Shown: positions 45,073-59,190, numbered from the stretch's first letter. The stretch: DNA of 64,000 nucleotides from Symsagittifera roscoffensis (GCF_963678635.1 NC_087063.1:70703617-70767616), one strand, 5' to 3'. Notes: a model not told the origin generated them from the sequence alone. Made by a program: numbers and translations.

Positions 45073-47380
45073 CGAACAAGACCTCAACTATCTTAGATTT
45101 AGAAGAAATAGATCTTAGAATTAGACAGTTGCAAAATTGCAAAAATGCTAGACGGAAAAAATAATTTAATAGAAATGTCTCTACGTCTCAATAAATTTAC
45201 GCCAAATTTTAAAAATACAAGAAATACCAGATATCGAACGAAGACCAAGATCGTGGCATGAAAGACAATCAGGAATCGGACCACTCTGCTACATGATAGT
45301 ACGACGGAGACCGGAACAAACGTTTGTATTTAGAGTAATTTATGCAGTAAATTTCAATTTTCATTTACTTACATGAAATTAATTTTAAAAAAATTCTTCA
45401 ACAACTTTACTGGTGATAAACCTACTATCTATACAACAACGACTGCTGAAAAGAGCACTAGTCATTACCCCCAAAATCTGCAGTGAATCAAATTTTTCAA
45501 TTAATTTTTTTTTAAATACAAAATACAAAAACTAGTTAGTACTAAAAATCTTTGTTAGTTTTATTCTTAACTATTTTTCCTCATCCCAGCTTCATCACCT
45601 AAAACTTAACAGCAAGAATTCAAGAAACTAATCTCATCAAAACCTTAACTTCTAATTTTTCTCCAACTCAAAACTTTTAACTTAAAATTTGTGAAGGCTT
45701 ATCCTTGCTTTCAATATCTCATTTTTCTTTCAAAAACAGATCATCAAGGCTTCCCTTGGATCTTCAATTTCAATTAAACCTAAATTTAATTTAATTTTAC
45801 TCATCATCAAGGTTTTCCTTGGATCAAACCAGAACAATTTTGTTCTTCCCTTCCCATAATTTTAGAAGTGTTTAAGGACCTCAAACGTCGATTCACTACC
45901 CAACCCTTAAAAACGACCCAGGACTAAAAAAACTTTTTGAAAAAACTAACCATTCTAATCAAGCTAAACAGTGAAGAACTTCGTTTATTCATCCTTCACT
46001 TGAGCCCTTCCTCTTAGATGACCCAGGCTAAAAATCCTTATTAAGTTGGTAAGTCATAAAATAGTATCTAACGATCTATTTGTGTTCTAGCTACACCTGA
46101 ACCTTGTGGATTGATTTACTATTCTCCAACCCTTGATAACAAATCACAACCCCTAGGTAAGATTAAGTAGGTAACTCATAGATTAAAACTTATCCACGAG
46201 AAATTAAAAAATCATTGTCACGAATTGATATACTCTCTCTCCAACCCGTCAACCAGGACAATCTTTGCCCCAAGTTAGGAAAACATCACAAAAACCGTAA
46301 AGACTAACAGTTTAGGAAACTAAAAAATCTAACCCCAAATATTGCATTCATCATCCTGAACCTTATGTCAAGAGATAAACTAGGTAGTAAACAAACAACC
46401 GTATTACATAACTGTTTATTTGAAAACGAAAGATACGACCTTGAAATCACACCACACAGACAAACAAAAGAATATATTAGATCAAAAAGTCAAACACGAA
46501 AAAAATCACAAGAAAACAAAAACAAATCATTAAGAGAAGATTTTCCAAACGATGAAACGCAATCTCAGAATCAGACACAAATACAATACAGGAACTTCAA
46601 GATTAAAAAAATTCGATGAAAAAAACCCGATAGACGACCAAATATGTTTTTTTTACTCAGAAGCTACAACACTATCGTAAATAACAGAAAAACGCAAAAT
46701 AAAAAAGTCATATATCAACAAACCAATACGTCTATATAATTGTAATCAACCAAAAAGACTTATTGAATGTTACACACTAACAGTTATACAATATAAAACA
46801 TGATCGAATACAACGAAAAATTCGAAGATAACTCGATGCTCCCATTTTTCATAACACCATAAAAAGATCCCGCCCGAGGACAAGTACAATTTTGTTACAA
46901 CTTAGTTTAAATTTATTCGAAAAAGGAAATAGCTCATATAAACAAGAATTTCCTGAAGTAAGAATAAAACGACAAATCCTTGAACATTTGTAGTATATAT
47001 GTAGTATCACATCACACTACGGTATATATACAAATGAAATTGCATCACCAAAATCAAATCACATAAGTCACCAAATACAAACAGACGATATAGATATAGA
47101 TTTCTCGAAAGTTTTTACATACTAAATAAAAAATATACAACACCAAAATTCACAAAAAGCAAATTCCATATTCACAAACAATGTATTTTCAATCATCTAT
47201 AGCTATCTGTCCATACTAGAATTTAAAAAACTCGAAATGAGTCACCAACTCAAACATCTCGACATTTAACTGTAATACAAGAAAACTCTATTACTCAAAA
47301 TTTTTAAAAACAATCTGTGAAAACCTCACTAACAACGAAATTTCACAAAATGTTAAACATGATCTACAAAAGATACTAGC
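45073..47380 (+). other. Long 5' leader / unrecognised N-terminal gag region
   Basis: About 2.3 kb before recognisable gag. An 84-codon, Lys/Gln/Arg-rich frame starts with ATG at 46365 (to 46619). No named domain. The duplicated AAGGCTTCCCTTGGATC and AAGGTTTTCCTTGGATC (about 45749, 45820) is a minor repeat. Confidence 0.35.
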
Positions 47381-49540
47381 ATGGTTTATAACTGATTATT
47401 TTGTTCATAGCATTGATCTCATAGCAATATCAAGAGAAAGTTTTCGAACACAAAATTCAGACAATGAAACTGTATTAGCAGATGAAACAGATTATGTTTG
47501 GCATATTGATTGGTCTCATCCATTATTTATTAATATACCAACTGATATATCAAGTCAAGCAATTACCACCATTTCCATCAATTCAGATAACTTTGAAATA
47601 ACTCCACTTACTATTGATATAACACCTTTGGGTTATAAACCATTATTCCTTGGTAGAACAGGAAATAACAGCTTAAATACTACATTTGTTAATACACAAG
47701 AAAATTTCAAAGGAACAAGAAATCTTACACAGCAAGATATTCAAACTCCATCACATTTCGTAAACGAAGAAATAGTCGAAAGAATGCCAGCAACAACGCA
47801 ACAAAATATTTCCCCCATTCATCCTACACTTACAACTCCAAGAAACAAAAATACAGCATTTCCGCAAACAACTTTACAATCCACGGTAAAATCTTCCGTT
47901 ATTCCAAAATACTCACAAATGGATTTTTAAAAATTTAAACCAGTAAAGACATCAAGGCAAACAAACAAACAAAAGACCTCTAATAGAAACAACTTCTCAG
48001 ATGATAACTATAAACTTTTTGCAAAACCCAAAACAACAAAATCCCCCTTAATGAACAGTCAAAGTCAATCACAAGCACAAAATTATAGTCAAAACGTACC
48101 ACAACAAGCCTCTCACACAGTATTTTTCAACGATCAACCACGAGCTGCATTGGATTGAAGCAAAAATTATCCTTTTTTCCATTAAAATAAAAACATGTAC
48201 ACATACCATCTACACGAAACGAACAAACACGACAAACAAGACATACCCCACGTCATATAACAAAAAATTTCAATCAAAAAACCCTGTAAACACACAAAGT
48301 TATCAACCAACTCAAATGCAAAATGAAATCTTATTACCATATTGTTTAAAACAACATTAAATAACAAAAACACAACTTACAAACTTTTCTCAAATAACAA
48401 ATGCCGCAGAATCACTACAGATGACTATGAATCCATACCTTATCGGTGGATCTTCTATATCTTCAAACAAACCACTAATGGTATTCACAGGTACAGCTTA
48501 TGAATACTCAGTAGAAGATTAAGTCAAGGCAGTCACAGCGAATTTAGTTTTCAATATATGACCTGAACCAGTAACAACACCACATCACCAAAATTGGATA
48601 CATAGACGAACAGCTCTAATCCAAACCACACTTGATGCCGCTACCCAAAAATGGTTTTCAATTCTACCTATACATATTAAATAAGATTAGAAAAGACTCA
48701 CACAAGAATGTTCAAAAATGTTCGACTCTGAAAGAAACAAACATTATCAAAGAATTCTATGCAATGAAATTCGTAAAATCTCAAATGAAACTATTACACA
48801 ACTTGCATTAAGAATCGAAACACTAGTAAGAAAACCATATTTAATTAAAATGCGTGATTATAAAAACTCAACTATGACAAAAACTTGAAGATGACTCTTA
48901 CACCACAATTACGAAAAACAGCGATAAAAAAGAGAGCATCGCATCCATCTTCAAATCGAGAACACGATATAGACTTCAGAAAACTAGTAGATAAACTAGA
49001 ACAAGCTGACTACGAAACTGCAAAAAACAGAAAAGTTAAAAATACAATAGCTAAAGAACGTCCATACAACAACTTCACAAATAAAAAATTTTCATGACTC
49101 TGACACTGAACTAGCTGAAAAAATCACACAAATATTAAATAACTACGAGAAAAATCCAAATTTGAAAGACAAACCATCATTCAAAAGATGGTGTAAGTTT
49201 GTCGTAGATATGGACATAGAATTGCTGAATGTTGACAAAAATAACAAGATAGTCAGAACAAGCCACAAAAAAATAGAGAACCAAATATATCAATTATCAA
49301 AACATGAAAAAAGACCAAAATTACCGAATAAAAACATTCACAGTCTCAATAGTTCAGGAAACTACTCCCTGATAACTATAATACCTCTAGAAAACAGTCA
49401 TCTTACCGAAATAACTACAGCGGAAAATCTCCAGATCGAAGAAATTCACAAAGTTTCTCATAAAGTAGATATAGTCGACCAAACAGTCAAAACAATCAAT
49501 GTGGAAATAATTATTCAAGATCAAATCAAACAGAAGTAAC
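47381..49540 (+). pseudogene. gag remnant with broken zinc-knuckle
   Basis: The frame at 47628-47930 (100 codons) and neighbours form an N-terminal part without a recognised domain. From about 48400 to 49100 the text resembles the retrotransposon gag capsid domain: WIHRRTALIQTT, QKWFSILP and a downstream NETITQLALRIE, interrupted by stops. Near 49187-49240 a C-K-F run is followed, after a one-base frame change, by R-R-Y-G-H...C, a CCHC-type knuckle split by a frameshift. The Asn/Ser/Arg-rich tail follows (49260-50020, several frames). Confidence 0.7.
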
Positions 49541-50099
49541 AACTCAAATTACAAAATAAATTTTGTTCAAACGACCGTTCTAGAAACTCTTCTTATGATT
49601 GAAACAAAAATTGTTCAAAAAATCTGAATAGACAAAATCCAGATAACAGATCACGAAACTATTCAAACAATAGATCAGACTAAAATAATTATCACAAAAG
49701 ATCACGTGACAATTACAAGAACCGAAATTCTAACTATTCAAACTGACAAAGAAATTATTCTCATTCACTGCTTAGAAATAATACACAATATCAAATATCA
49801 CAAAACTATAGAAGTAGCACACCTAAACATCAAAGACAAATTAACCAAATACAATCAACTGAAGAAACTCAATCAGACCCTCCCGGTATTGATAACACGG
49901 AAAAAATACGCTTTCAATAAACATGCTTCAAATTTAAAAATAAAAGAATACGAAACACCAATAGAATCGAATTTTTGCCAAAACAATAATAATCATTTTC
50001 AAGATTCCGATAAAACTTGAAAAATAACAGACTATACCCAACAAGAACTTAATAGAAGTTCAAGTAAAATTAATATATATCAGAATACAACAAATTAAG

Positions 50100-50400
50100 T
50101 ACAAATTCCAAAAGAAAAATTTTGCACAATTCCACTTCCCTTAGAAAGTCTAAAGAGCAAAGGTTTTCAATAACCAGACCTCGAATTTGGATTTGTAATA
50201 GATTCAGTAACAGAATCTAATATTATAAATATTCCTACATGGAAAGAAAGACGAACTTTTCGTCCAAAAATATTACCTTCAAAAACCTCAAGCAAATTAG
50301 CTACAGCACAAGGATCAAGTTTAACAAATTTTGGAAAAATTCAATTAATCTTTGTTCCCACTCAAACAATGGAACAGAATAAACTAATAACTAAACAATT
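50100..50400 (+). pseudogene. Aspartic protease remnant
   Basis: Frame around 50190-50260 reads GFVIDSVTESNIINIPTW. The position and flanks fit the retropepsin active site D-S/T-G, but the glycine is Val, which should abolish activity. A stop precedes it. Confidence 0.6.
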
Positions 50401-51016
50401 CAAACCATTTCAAACAAACACTTCATATTAGTAAAAATATTGCCACTATTAATATTCTAAATAGCAAATTACAAATAAAAGATAAATATACATGAATGAA
50501 AAACACATCACTTACATTCTCCAAATTTTACCCTCTATATAACCAAGAACGAAAACACCTGAAACCACTAGCAGGATATGTATATAACTTTTCAAAAAGC
50601 CTAGTCCACCAATACAACATGAAATAAAATAAACAACGACTATATATGTAAGACCTTGAATTCAAGCCAATTCATTAACTTTTCCGAGTAACAATCTCAT
50701 CAATCAAATACACAAAATATACAAACTCAGATATAGTTTCATTACATGTATACCATAACTCTCCATATAAAATTACAATACCTCCAGGACTAATGCAACA
50801 GTTTCTGCCACAATAGAAATAGCATATAGAGTAAATGATGTCTCGAACTTATAAGATATAAGCCAATCAACAATTCTTAATGAATAATTAATAAATAATA
50901 ATTTAATACGTGATAAAAAAAACTAAACACAGATTATTTTACGAACACACTTTATTTTAAACCAACATTTCAGATATCAAAATATACCACTGAGCAACAA
51001 AAAGTCCCTACAATGT

Positions 51017-51960
51017 TCAATTTTCAACTTTCTCAAATTACACAAAAAGAAATTGAACAATTAGCCGAACTTCTACTTAAATAACCAGTGGCTCACGCTA
51101 CATCTAAATTTGATGTTGGAAAAGTAAATTCTCCTCTACACCTACCTTTGAAACCTGACACAATTTTCAAAAAACAACACGCAAGTAAAGGTCCAATTCA
51201 CTTAGAAGATAATTTCAATAGAATACTAGACATATTAGAACAATACAAATCATTTCTCCAGTAAAAAAAAGAAGAACAACCAAAAGGGAAACATATTCAT
51301 AAATCCTAATTTTATTTTAGCTAAAGAAGAATCACTAAAAATTGTTTTAGACGCAAGATACCTCAATTCCCTCATTGATGAATCTAAATGTAATTGGCCC
51401 ATAGAGCCAAATCAAGTAATTCTCGCGAAAATAAACGGAAAACAGCTGACATGAGCAGCGCATACAATCAAATGCTATTAGATAAACAATCACGACGCTT
51501 AACACAATTCGTTATTGGAAGTCAACAATACGATCTTAATAGGTTGTTCTATGGAATTTCCATAAGATTAGCAGCATTCTCAGCCTTTACGAGTAAAATT
51601 TTTTGGCAACTCATTCTCAGAAAAAATGTCATAACATATTTAGACGATTTTTTTATGCAATCATAAACAAAAACGAAATATTTATTGTCTTGGATAAATA
51701 TCATCAAATACTAGTTAAAGAAAACATTAAACCAGCTTCAGGTAAATCACATTTTTTTGTCACTCGTGTGAAATTCCTTGGACATATTATTGAAGGAAAT
51801 ACAATAATTTCATTAAAATCCTGCATAGACGCAATAATAAAAAAATTCAATCTTCATCAAATAAAAAGAAAATCCCAGAATTTCTTGGAATGCAAAACTT
51901 TTTAAGTGAATACGTCTAAATATGCAATTATTTTCAAAACCAATTTATAACATTCTCAGA
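51017..51960 (+). pseudogene. Reverse transcriptase remnant
   Basis: Pieces in order: an N-terminal portion from about 51017 with a stop, LDARYLNSLIDE near 51348, DMSSAYNQ near 51448 (first catalytic Asp), YLDD at 51637-51648 (catalytic pair), then YHQIL and VKFLGHIIEGNT (51690-51800). Frame changes and stops occur after the YLDD box. YLDD plus the downstream LGHII...I block is typical of Ty3/gypsy RT. Confidence 0.85.
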
Positions 51961-52450
51961 CAGCAAAATGTTTTTGAATGGGAAACAGAACATCAGAAAC
52001 GATTTGAAGAAATAAAAACACCCCTCACTGAACAAATATCAAATACTATTTCAGATCCTGACCAACCAATTTATGCTATATGCGACACATCAAATTTTGG
52101 CATCGGCGCAGCATTCTTATAATCAAACAGGGGAACAAATAAAAAAATCTTATTTCAGCAAACTCAAGCCTTTTTACACAAGCTGAACTTAGACTCTCTA
52201 CACTCACAGAATATGAATTTTCAATACTTGGATCAAAACAACCAACAGTTCTAATTACAGACCATAAAACTAAAATTTTTCATTCTACACAAAAATCAAA
52301 TCCAAACCACAGAGTTTATAAATTTTTAAAAATTTTAATGAAATTCAATTCTCAAACCTACATATAATTTGGACTGCAGGAAAAAGTCTTGCATTGCCAG
52401 ACCGACTCAGGAGAAACACACCACTTGAATTATTAACAAGATAAAACGAC
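51961..52450 (+). pseudogene. RNase H remnant
   Basis: Contains YAICDTSNFGIGAAFL (52072-52119) around the first catalytic Asp, LTEYEF near 52205 and LITDHKTKIF near 52250. Interrupted by stop codons. Confidence 0.75.
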
Positions 52451-52599
52451 TGTAGAAAGACCACAAAATTTAATTTTATCCTTTCAAAAGTCGAAACATC
52501 ACCACGATTAGAATGCAAATAAGCAGTAAAAACTGACATTGATCATGCACAAATAAATATATTACAACACTTTTATTATATTTAGATTGCCAAAACAAT

Positions 52600-54290
52600 C
52601 ACTTCGAAGTAGACTTATTGGGAATTTCTACATTTAAACCGATACCATTTTCATCATGGATCAAAAACAATACACAACAAAAACCACTTAGACAGAAAGT
52701 ATATAGGACAGACCGATTTCCATTTATAGAAAAAGAAAATCTTACTGATAAAGTAAGTTTATCAGGAACTCCAGATATCGATCCAGAATACACAATAAAT
52801 CAAGTTTTTAATCTACATGACCCCTTAGATAACATACTTCTTTCAAAAATAGAAAATGAAAGTATCTTTCTAACAATTACAGAAAAAATTACGCTTGGAC
52901 TACTACAAAAATACCAAAACCTTGACCCAGTTATTGCACAATTATAAAACACAACCCATAAAAGCAGATATCACAGTTCTAGGAAACAAAACACCTCTTA
53001 GTACTTTAGAAAATTTCATAAAACATCTATAAACGAGAATAAAATGTTTTAGAATTTCAAACACCTGAATTAAAATACCCGGTTTACCACCATGTATGAT
53101 TATCCTAGAGTTTCTTATTTCACATTCCTTAAATACAAAAGGACATGCAGGATCAGAAAAAACATACTCACATTCAATCCAAAATTTTCACTTTGCAAAT
53201 GCACCGATTTGGATCAAAGTATTATGCAACGATTGCATAACATGCCAGTTAAATAAACCATACCCACATGAGAAACAAATAGCAGAAAAACAATATTTTA
53301 AAGGACAACGCTTTTCTTTTAACCACAGAATCTCATTTGATACAAAAGAACCAATATCCCCTTCTTCAGAAGGAAACTCATATATAATGGTTATAGTTGA
53401 TGCATTTAGATACTATGTAGCACTCAACCCAGTACCTCATTATGCATATACAACAAACACCTTGCGAACACTGGATAGCAAAATTTGGATCACCAGAAAT
53501 CTTTGTCACCGTTAATGGCACTGAATCCGTAAATAATGGAATCATCACATTATGCCATCTATAAAACATTAAACACAAACCACGAACGTCTCATGCCCCA
53601 TGGAATAAAGGTTTAGTCGAAGTACCTCAGTTTACCTTAGTCGAGTACCTCAGATGTATCATAAATGGAAATGATACAAAATACACTGAATGGTCAACAG
53701 ATGTAAATTTGTTCCCCTTAGCTTATAATTCACAGATAACAACAATCCTAGAACTAACGCCTTATGATATGGTTTTTAATCAAAAACCACGGAAACCAAT
53801 AATGTTCACAGCAAACTTCTCAAAAAACACACAAGGTTATTACCAACCTACAAAAGATTCAATTTGTTATAATCTACCATTACATACACACGATTAAGAT
53901 CATTTTCACCACCCACAGATTTTGAAATTAGCTTCCGGCACACATACCGAATGGATTTTAAACAAAGATAAAAACACAATGAAATTTATCAAAAATTAGC
54001 CAAAAAACCATTACAAAGACAGAATTTTCAATCCCAAATAAAATCAAGATTCACACCAGCTACAGTATGAAAATCGAAACGTATGCCCTAATCCCAAACT
54101 TTGTAACATAGAAAGGACTATCCAAAAAATTACAACCAATCCGAACAGGACCATTTCAAATCATCGACAAACCCACTGATGTAACATATAAACTTATTGA
54201 TTCAAATAAAAAGGAAATTGTTCAACATAGAAACAATCTTTTACCCTATTACCCAAAAGAACACACTCTTCGCAAACTAACACAGTAATA
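52600..54290 (+). pseudogene. Integrase remnant with GPF C-terminal motif
   Basis: 53096-53515 includes KGHAGSEKTY and CITCQLNK, the His and Cys halves of the zinc-binding module, then FDTKEP with the first catalytic Asp of the DDE core. The second catalytic Asp is replaced: FVTVNGTESVNNG (about 53502-53540) has Val where family members have Asp before NG. WNKGLVE (about 53605) holds the likely catalytic Glu. RTGPFQII near 54145 is a GPY/F-type module, found in Ty3/gypsy elements and retroviruses. Multiple stops make it inactive. Confidence 0.8.
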
Positions 54291-54775
54291 CTCCTTTACA
54301 GGACTCTCGAAGTTGTCCACGACAACTCAGACAGTAATCAAAACAAGCAAATGATGCAAATTGTTCAACAAAATTATTAGAATCAAAAAATAAAGAAAAT
54401 ACTCGACTAAAATCTCAAGAAATAAGCAAAAAACAAGTACCTCAGAAACAAAGAAAAAACCAAAAATTAGAAGAAAAACTATTACCACAAGAAATTAAAG
54501 AAAAAAAAACAACTACGATAATCATTGCGACTTAGAAATCAACCACGAAAAGATTACAAAACTTTCATTCCACAATCTAATATATTAAAGAAAGTTGAAT
54601 TTCTAATTAATTAATCAATTTAAATTTCCAAAAATGTAATAAATTTTTCTTCTCTTTTCTAAAATTCATGCTGACACTCTTGAACAACTATTTCAACTTT
54701 AGCCAATGAGAAACTGTCTAAACACCACCTCATTCTGACACCACTTCTTCAGCCGACACTTCGCAGACTTCAAAA

Positions 54776-54958
54776 ATATATGAAACTATAACGTGAAGAC
54801 CTTCAAGTCAACAAAAAGCAACAAATTCATATTTGACAACCAAAATGAACAAAATCTACATATCACAACCCTATCAAAATTTTGTTCATTTTGGTTGTCA
54901 AATATGAATTTGTTGCTTTTTGTTGACTTGAAGGTCTTCGCGTTATAGTTTCATATAT
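54776..54958. repeat. Near-perfect 80-bp inverted repeat, 23-base loop
   Basis: Arm 54776-54855 and arm 54879-54958 are reverse complements at 79 of 80 positions (one T/C difference in AACGTGAAG versus AACGCGAAG). A partial third copy, TCACGTTATAGTTTCAT, follows at about 54971-54987. A second short hairpin, GATCTTTTGAC...GTCAAAAGATC, lies at about 54988-55020. Confidence 0.92.
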
Positions 54959-55555
54959 AGTTTCATATATTCACGTTATAGTTTCATGATCTTTTGACCC
55001 TATCAACTAGTCAAAAGATCAACAATGTTGTCCCAACATACACTCCAAAATTCCCTGCAGGAAAAATATTAAATTAGCTAAAAGTAAAAACAGGACATGA
55101 TCAATTAGCCTGAAGTACGAATTACTCCTTAATACCCCCGATCATCCCATAATTAGAAATAAAACTAGAAAGCTCAACCTTAGACCCTCAGACTTCTCCC
55201 CCCAAAAATTGCGTATATCCAACCGACTTGTCCAAAATCAAAAAACAATCCGACCACACGCAAATTTGTACTCGAAAAATAAAAAATAATTCGGAAAGAA
55301 CGAATCTTTTCTCAAATGCTACTTTCACAATCAGGTAAACTCCTCAAAATTATAATTTCAAATCTTTTTTCACTCCTATCAATTTTTTTTTCAAATCGGT
55401 ATATTTTTGATTATAGACACCTTCGAAATATTTCTCTTTCTCTTCATAATTGTTTGCAGTTTTTTGTAATTTTCCATTCACTACAAAAACCCTACCTCAA
55501 CTTTGCAAAAATCCTTGAATACCCCCTCAGATACAATATTTCAACAATTATATAA

Positions 55556-55723
55556 ATGTTAAGACACATATTCAACAAGAAAGACAATTTTCTTCTTTTA
55601 GTGATATTTTTCACATTTTTAGTCTCCCCAATTATAACAATATGCAAATGTAAAAAAAAGGAAAAAATTAATCTTTGCACTAGCAACAATACTTTTAATC
55701 ATTTTCATAGAAGAATATTATAA
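55556..55723 (+). CDS. Small membrane-anchored peptide ORF, 55 aa, unrecognised
   Basis: ATG to TAA. Residues 11-30 are strongly hydrophobic (NFLLLVIFFTFLVSPIITIC), followed by CKCKKKEK. It reads like a single transmembrane segment or signal anchor with a basic tail. It sits between the integrase and the env-position region, where a leader exon of an envelope protein could be, but there is no family match I can claim. Confidence 0.3.
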   Translation: MLRHIFNKKDNFLLLVIFFTFLVSPIITICKCKKKEKINLCTSNNTFNHFHRRIL

Positions 55724-55775
55724 TCAACATAAACTAAAAATTTTTCTTAAGTAAAACGAATAGATTTTCTCAAAG

Positions 55776-56839
55776 TTGCCAATCAACAACCCACACAACA
55801 GTCCCCACCGACTACGACACCCCAGGAATCTCCAACAACACATCCAGTCAGACAAATCACCCCAATCATCAACAAATATTTCATTTCAAGAAAACCCATA
55901 TTTATTTGAGGAAAGACACGCATTAGTATCCGAACCTTTGGAATCCGTAGTTCGCCACGCACCTCTAAGCGAACCACAATACGAACCAATATACAATATA
56001 TACCCTTCTCCCATCAAAACTTTAATAGAACAAGTCACCTTAGTCAAAATCCAAATACATGCACAAAAGATAGACAAATCATACATCCAAGACGTAATAG
56101 AAATTTTGCAACTCCCAGAGTTCATTTTAATATACCATCATCACTAATCCCAAACCCTTTAGGTCTTTCCAGTAGTACAATTCAAAGTACCCCTCCACCA
56201 TTGCAAACTACCTCACATCAAAAAACCCCGAACATACTATCGAATTACTTAGGATCAACCCCCACATCCGAACAAATTCGTGAAAACCCTTTTAACCCCC
56301 CAACTTCAACACAACGTCTTCCACATTGGATGACACAAGCTTTCACTCAAGGTGAACCAAATTTGGTAAACGACCCTATAGAAATCTCATCGGATACATC
56401 TTTGTCATTATTAGAAACTTTATCACTACCTTCAACCCCTTCAACAATAAGTCAACCCCAACAACAACATTTTCTCTAAATTTCCCTACAAATTTAGACA
56501 ATAAATATAAAGAACATTTGACCTATAATATACCCCTACGATTAGATTGGAATATATTGGAAGCACCCCCCTACCTTATTTGGTCAACATCTTGATAGCA
56601 ACAGACTAAATAAATGGGCATTCAACAGATTGCAATATAGACACGATATTCACAAAGACATATGGGAACACAACATACAAATCCTTACACAAGACAATTT
56701 AACACTTAAATTTGAAATAACAGTGAGATTAAACAATTTAGTACATCACCCCATTCCACTAGCTCCACCAATTATAACAGCTCAATCACTACCTCCCCCA
56801 TTTATCACAACAGAAATTATCTATAAATACTATAGATAA
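55776..56839 (+). pseudogene. Pro/Thr/Gln-rich ORF series, unrecognised
   Basis: Frames at 55776-56147, 56201-56479 and 56630-56839 follow one another with small gaps and similar composition (rich in Pro, Ser, Gln, Asn). They look like one reading frame broken by frameshifts and stops. No domain recognised. Context: 3' of integrase in the LTR element. Confidence 0.4.
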
Positions 56840-57289
56840 ACAAAAAAAGACACTTGGATAGATCACATTAATAACCCATATTCAGCTTTATACTACCCAT
56901 GTAATTTTAAAAAATTGTTTTCCTCCAAACTCTCCCCCTCTTATTTTTTCAGAACCAACACATCATAAAAACACTACATAAAAACACTATATAAAAACGC
57001 CATAAATCAAGTAAATCAATGCGAATCCGAACCACAAGAAACAGAAACAAATAACAAAGTGGCAACACTTTATTCAAAAGCCCGAGCTAGAACCTTAACA
57101 GGATACAAAGTCACAGCAACATTCTCAGAGAAAAATGTACATTGTTCCCAAGTCTCAAATGGAAAAAAATAGACTCGATCACGAACTTTTCTATTAAAGC
57201 AATATAGAAAGTTTTTTACATCTTAACCCTGAAGATTGTAAAAACGAACTTCAATGGTTTGATTTAATTAACTACAAATAAAGGCACAA

Positions 57290-59190
57290 ACCGAAAATTG
57301 GTAAATTTTCAAGTTTTTTCAGACTCTGCACACCAAGCAGAACTTGAAAGATATCAAGGTCAAATAAAATTAGACGATAAATACTCGTTCCATGGCGCAC
57401 ATGGACAATTAATTTATGATCTTCATGATAAAAATTGGATACCACACATTGGAATAAACACTCCTTCTGATTGCACAGCTGACACAAAGCAAAGAATATC
57501 AAGAAAAAATGTTTTTTGATTGGAAAATCCAACTCAAAAAGTACAACTAACACGAGATTTAAAAGAGGACACCATAATTTATCAAGGAATACAAAAATTT
57601 TGCAAAAATGACCAACGTTATTGCGATCTAACAACAATAACACAGGCAACTATTGTTTGGTTCCCCGAAGACACATGTACCACATTTCAAGTTGCAAGAA
57701 TAAACGAAAGAATGATAAAATTTCATCAAAAATGTTTTATTGAATCCATCCTTTACGATGAAGTAATAAAATCCTACAATACTATAATCGCTATAACAAA
57801 ATCATTGGAATAGAAAATAAATTGACACGGTTTCAAATCTATCTCGAAACAGAACTCACTTGCAAATAAAAAAACTCCACTTTATAAAACACAATACTCA
57901 GAAATTCTTGTCGAATACGAAAAAAGTTTCGACATGAAAACAGAAAAAAAATATTATTTAACCCAAATCCAATGCATCATATTTCCAATCATTACGAAAA
58001 CTCATATATTTCAGTAACATTTCTGAAAAACACTGATGAAAAACTTCGACCACAAGACAAAAGCAGTACACGTTCACAAGAACTATCACTCAGGAAAAAT
58101 AACTTTTTTGGTGCAATTCACTATGACATTTACTTAGACATGAAATTGGACTATACAATAAGCAGAATTTTTCAAGAAACCTCACTATCAGAATTAGAAA
58201 CGCTTCATCACTTACGTGAACTTTAACGAACACAAATTTTACAATCATTTGCACTTGAAGTATTAAAAATACTTTATGCCGGATATTTATTTTCCGGAAC
58301 TGATCAAATTTTATAGATTATGAAGGAAATATATTGTGGTACTACAATTGTACGGAAAAAGTATCACCATTATATGTACTAGAAGATAAAAGATGTTACA
58401 AAATAAACTCCATATTCTACAAAAACAAAATACGTTTTGTTGACACACTTTCTAGACGAACATATTATTGGAATACAGCCGTCCCATGTGGATTGGAAAA
58501 CACCCACAATGTTTTACAGCTAAATCCAGATGAAGGTAAATACTGTCTTCTCACACCATATCCTACACTTATGCCACCAAATTTTCACCAGAAAGTATCA
58601 GAGCTATTGCTAGAAACCCAAATATAGATTTACACTCAATAAATTTATACTCTAGATCAGATATAGAGCATAACATCCGCACACAACAATTTCAAGAAGT
58701 TTTTAACAAAAATACATACAATACAAAGACAGTCCTTTGACCAGAATTCAAGAAAATTTGCAGAAACCGCAGGATTTTCAGACATCTATACATAAGACTA
58801 CACTGGATATTTTAAAGATATAAAAGATTACACTTTCTTAAACGGTGAAAAATACCGTCCACAAGATATTTCACCTATTAAAATTTTTAATTGCGTAAAT
58901 TTAAGGAACGAACTTCTCGACCTTCTAGGATGGCCCTACTACATCTTAGAGAGAATAATTTTTATTATACACAATGCTCAATTTTTTTTTGAATTTGTAT
59001 TCTCATTAATGAAAGGACTCTTTAACACAAGCGCAATACACACACAAGTAGGCAAACAAGCAGGTGTATTATGATTCGCAGGGTTTTTTTTCAACCTCAA
59101 TTAACAAAATTTTTCTAGACGCACAAATGAACGAATACAACAAAAACTATCAACCCACCAAATCAAATGCATATGATAATTGACAAGATA
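57290..59190 (+). pseudogene. Env-position ORF series, broken
   Basis: Consecutive frames at 57298-57519, 57520-57813, 57972-58226 and 58334-58627 abut or nearly abut and contain scattered cysteines (for example KFCKNDQRYCD, PEDTCTTF, NRMI-type helices), then a hydrophobic/aromatic stretch near 58930-59030 (IIFIIHNAQFFFEFVFSLM). Position after pol and a hydrophobic C-terminal part suggest an envelope-like protein, but no fusion-protein class can be recognised. Stops break the series. It is described only by position and make-up. Confidence 0.4.
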
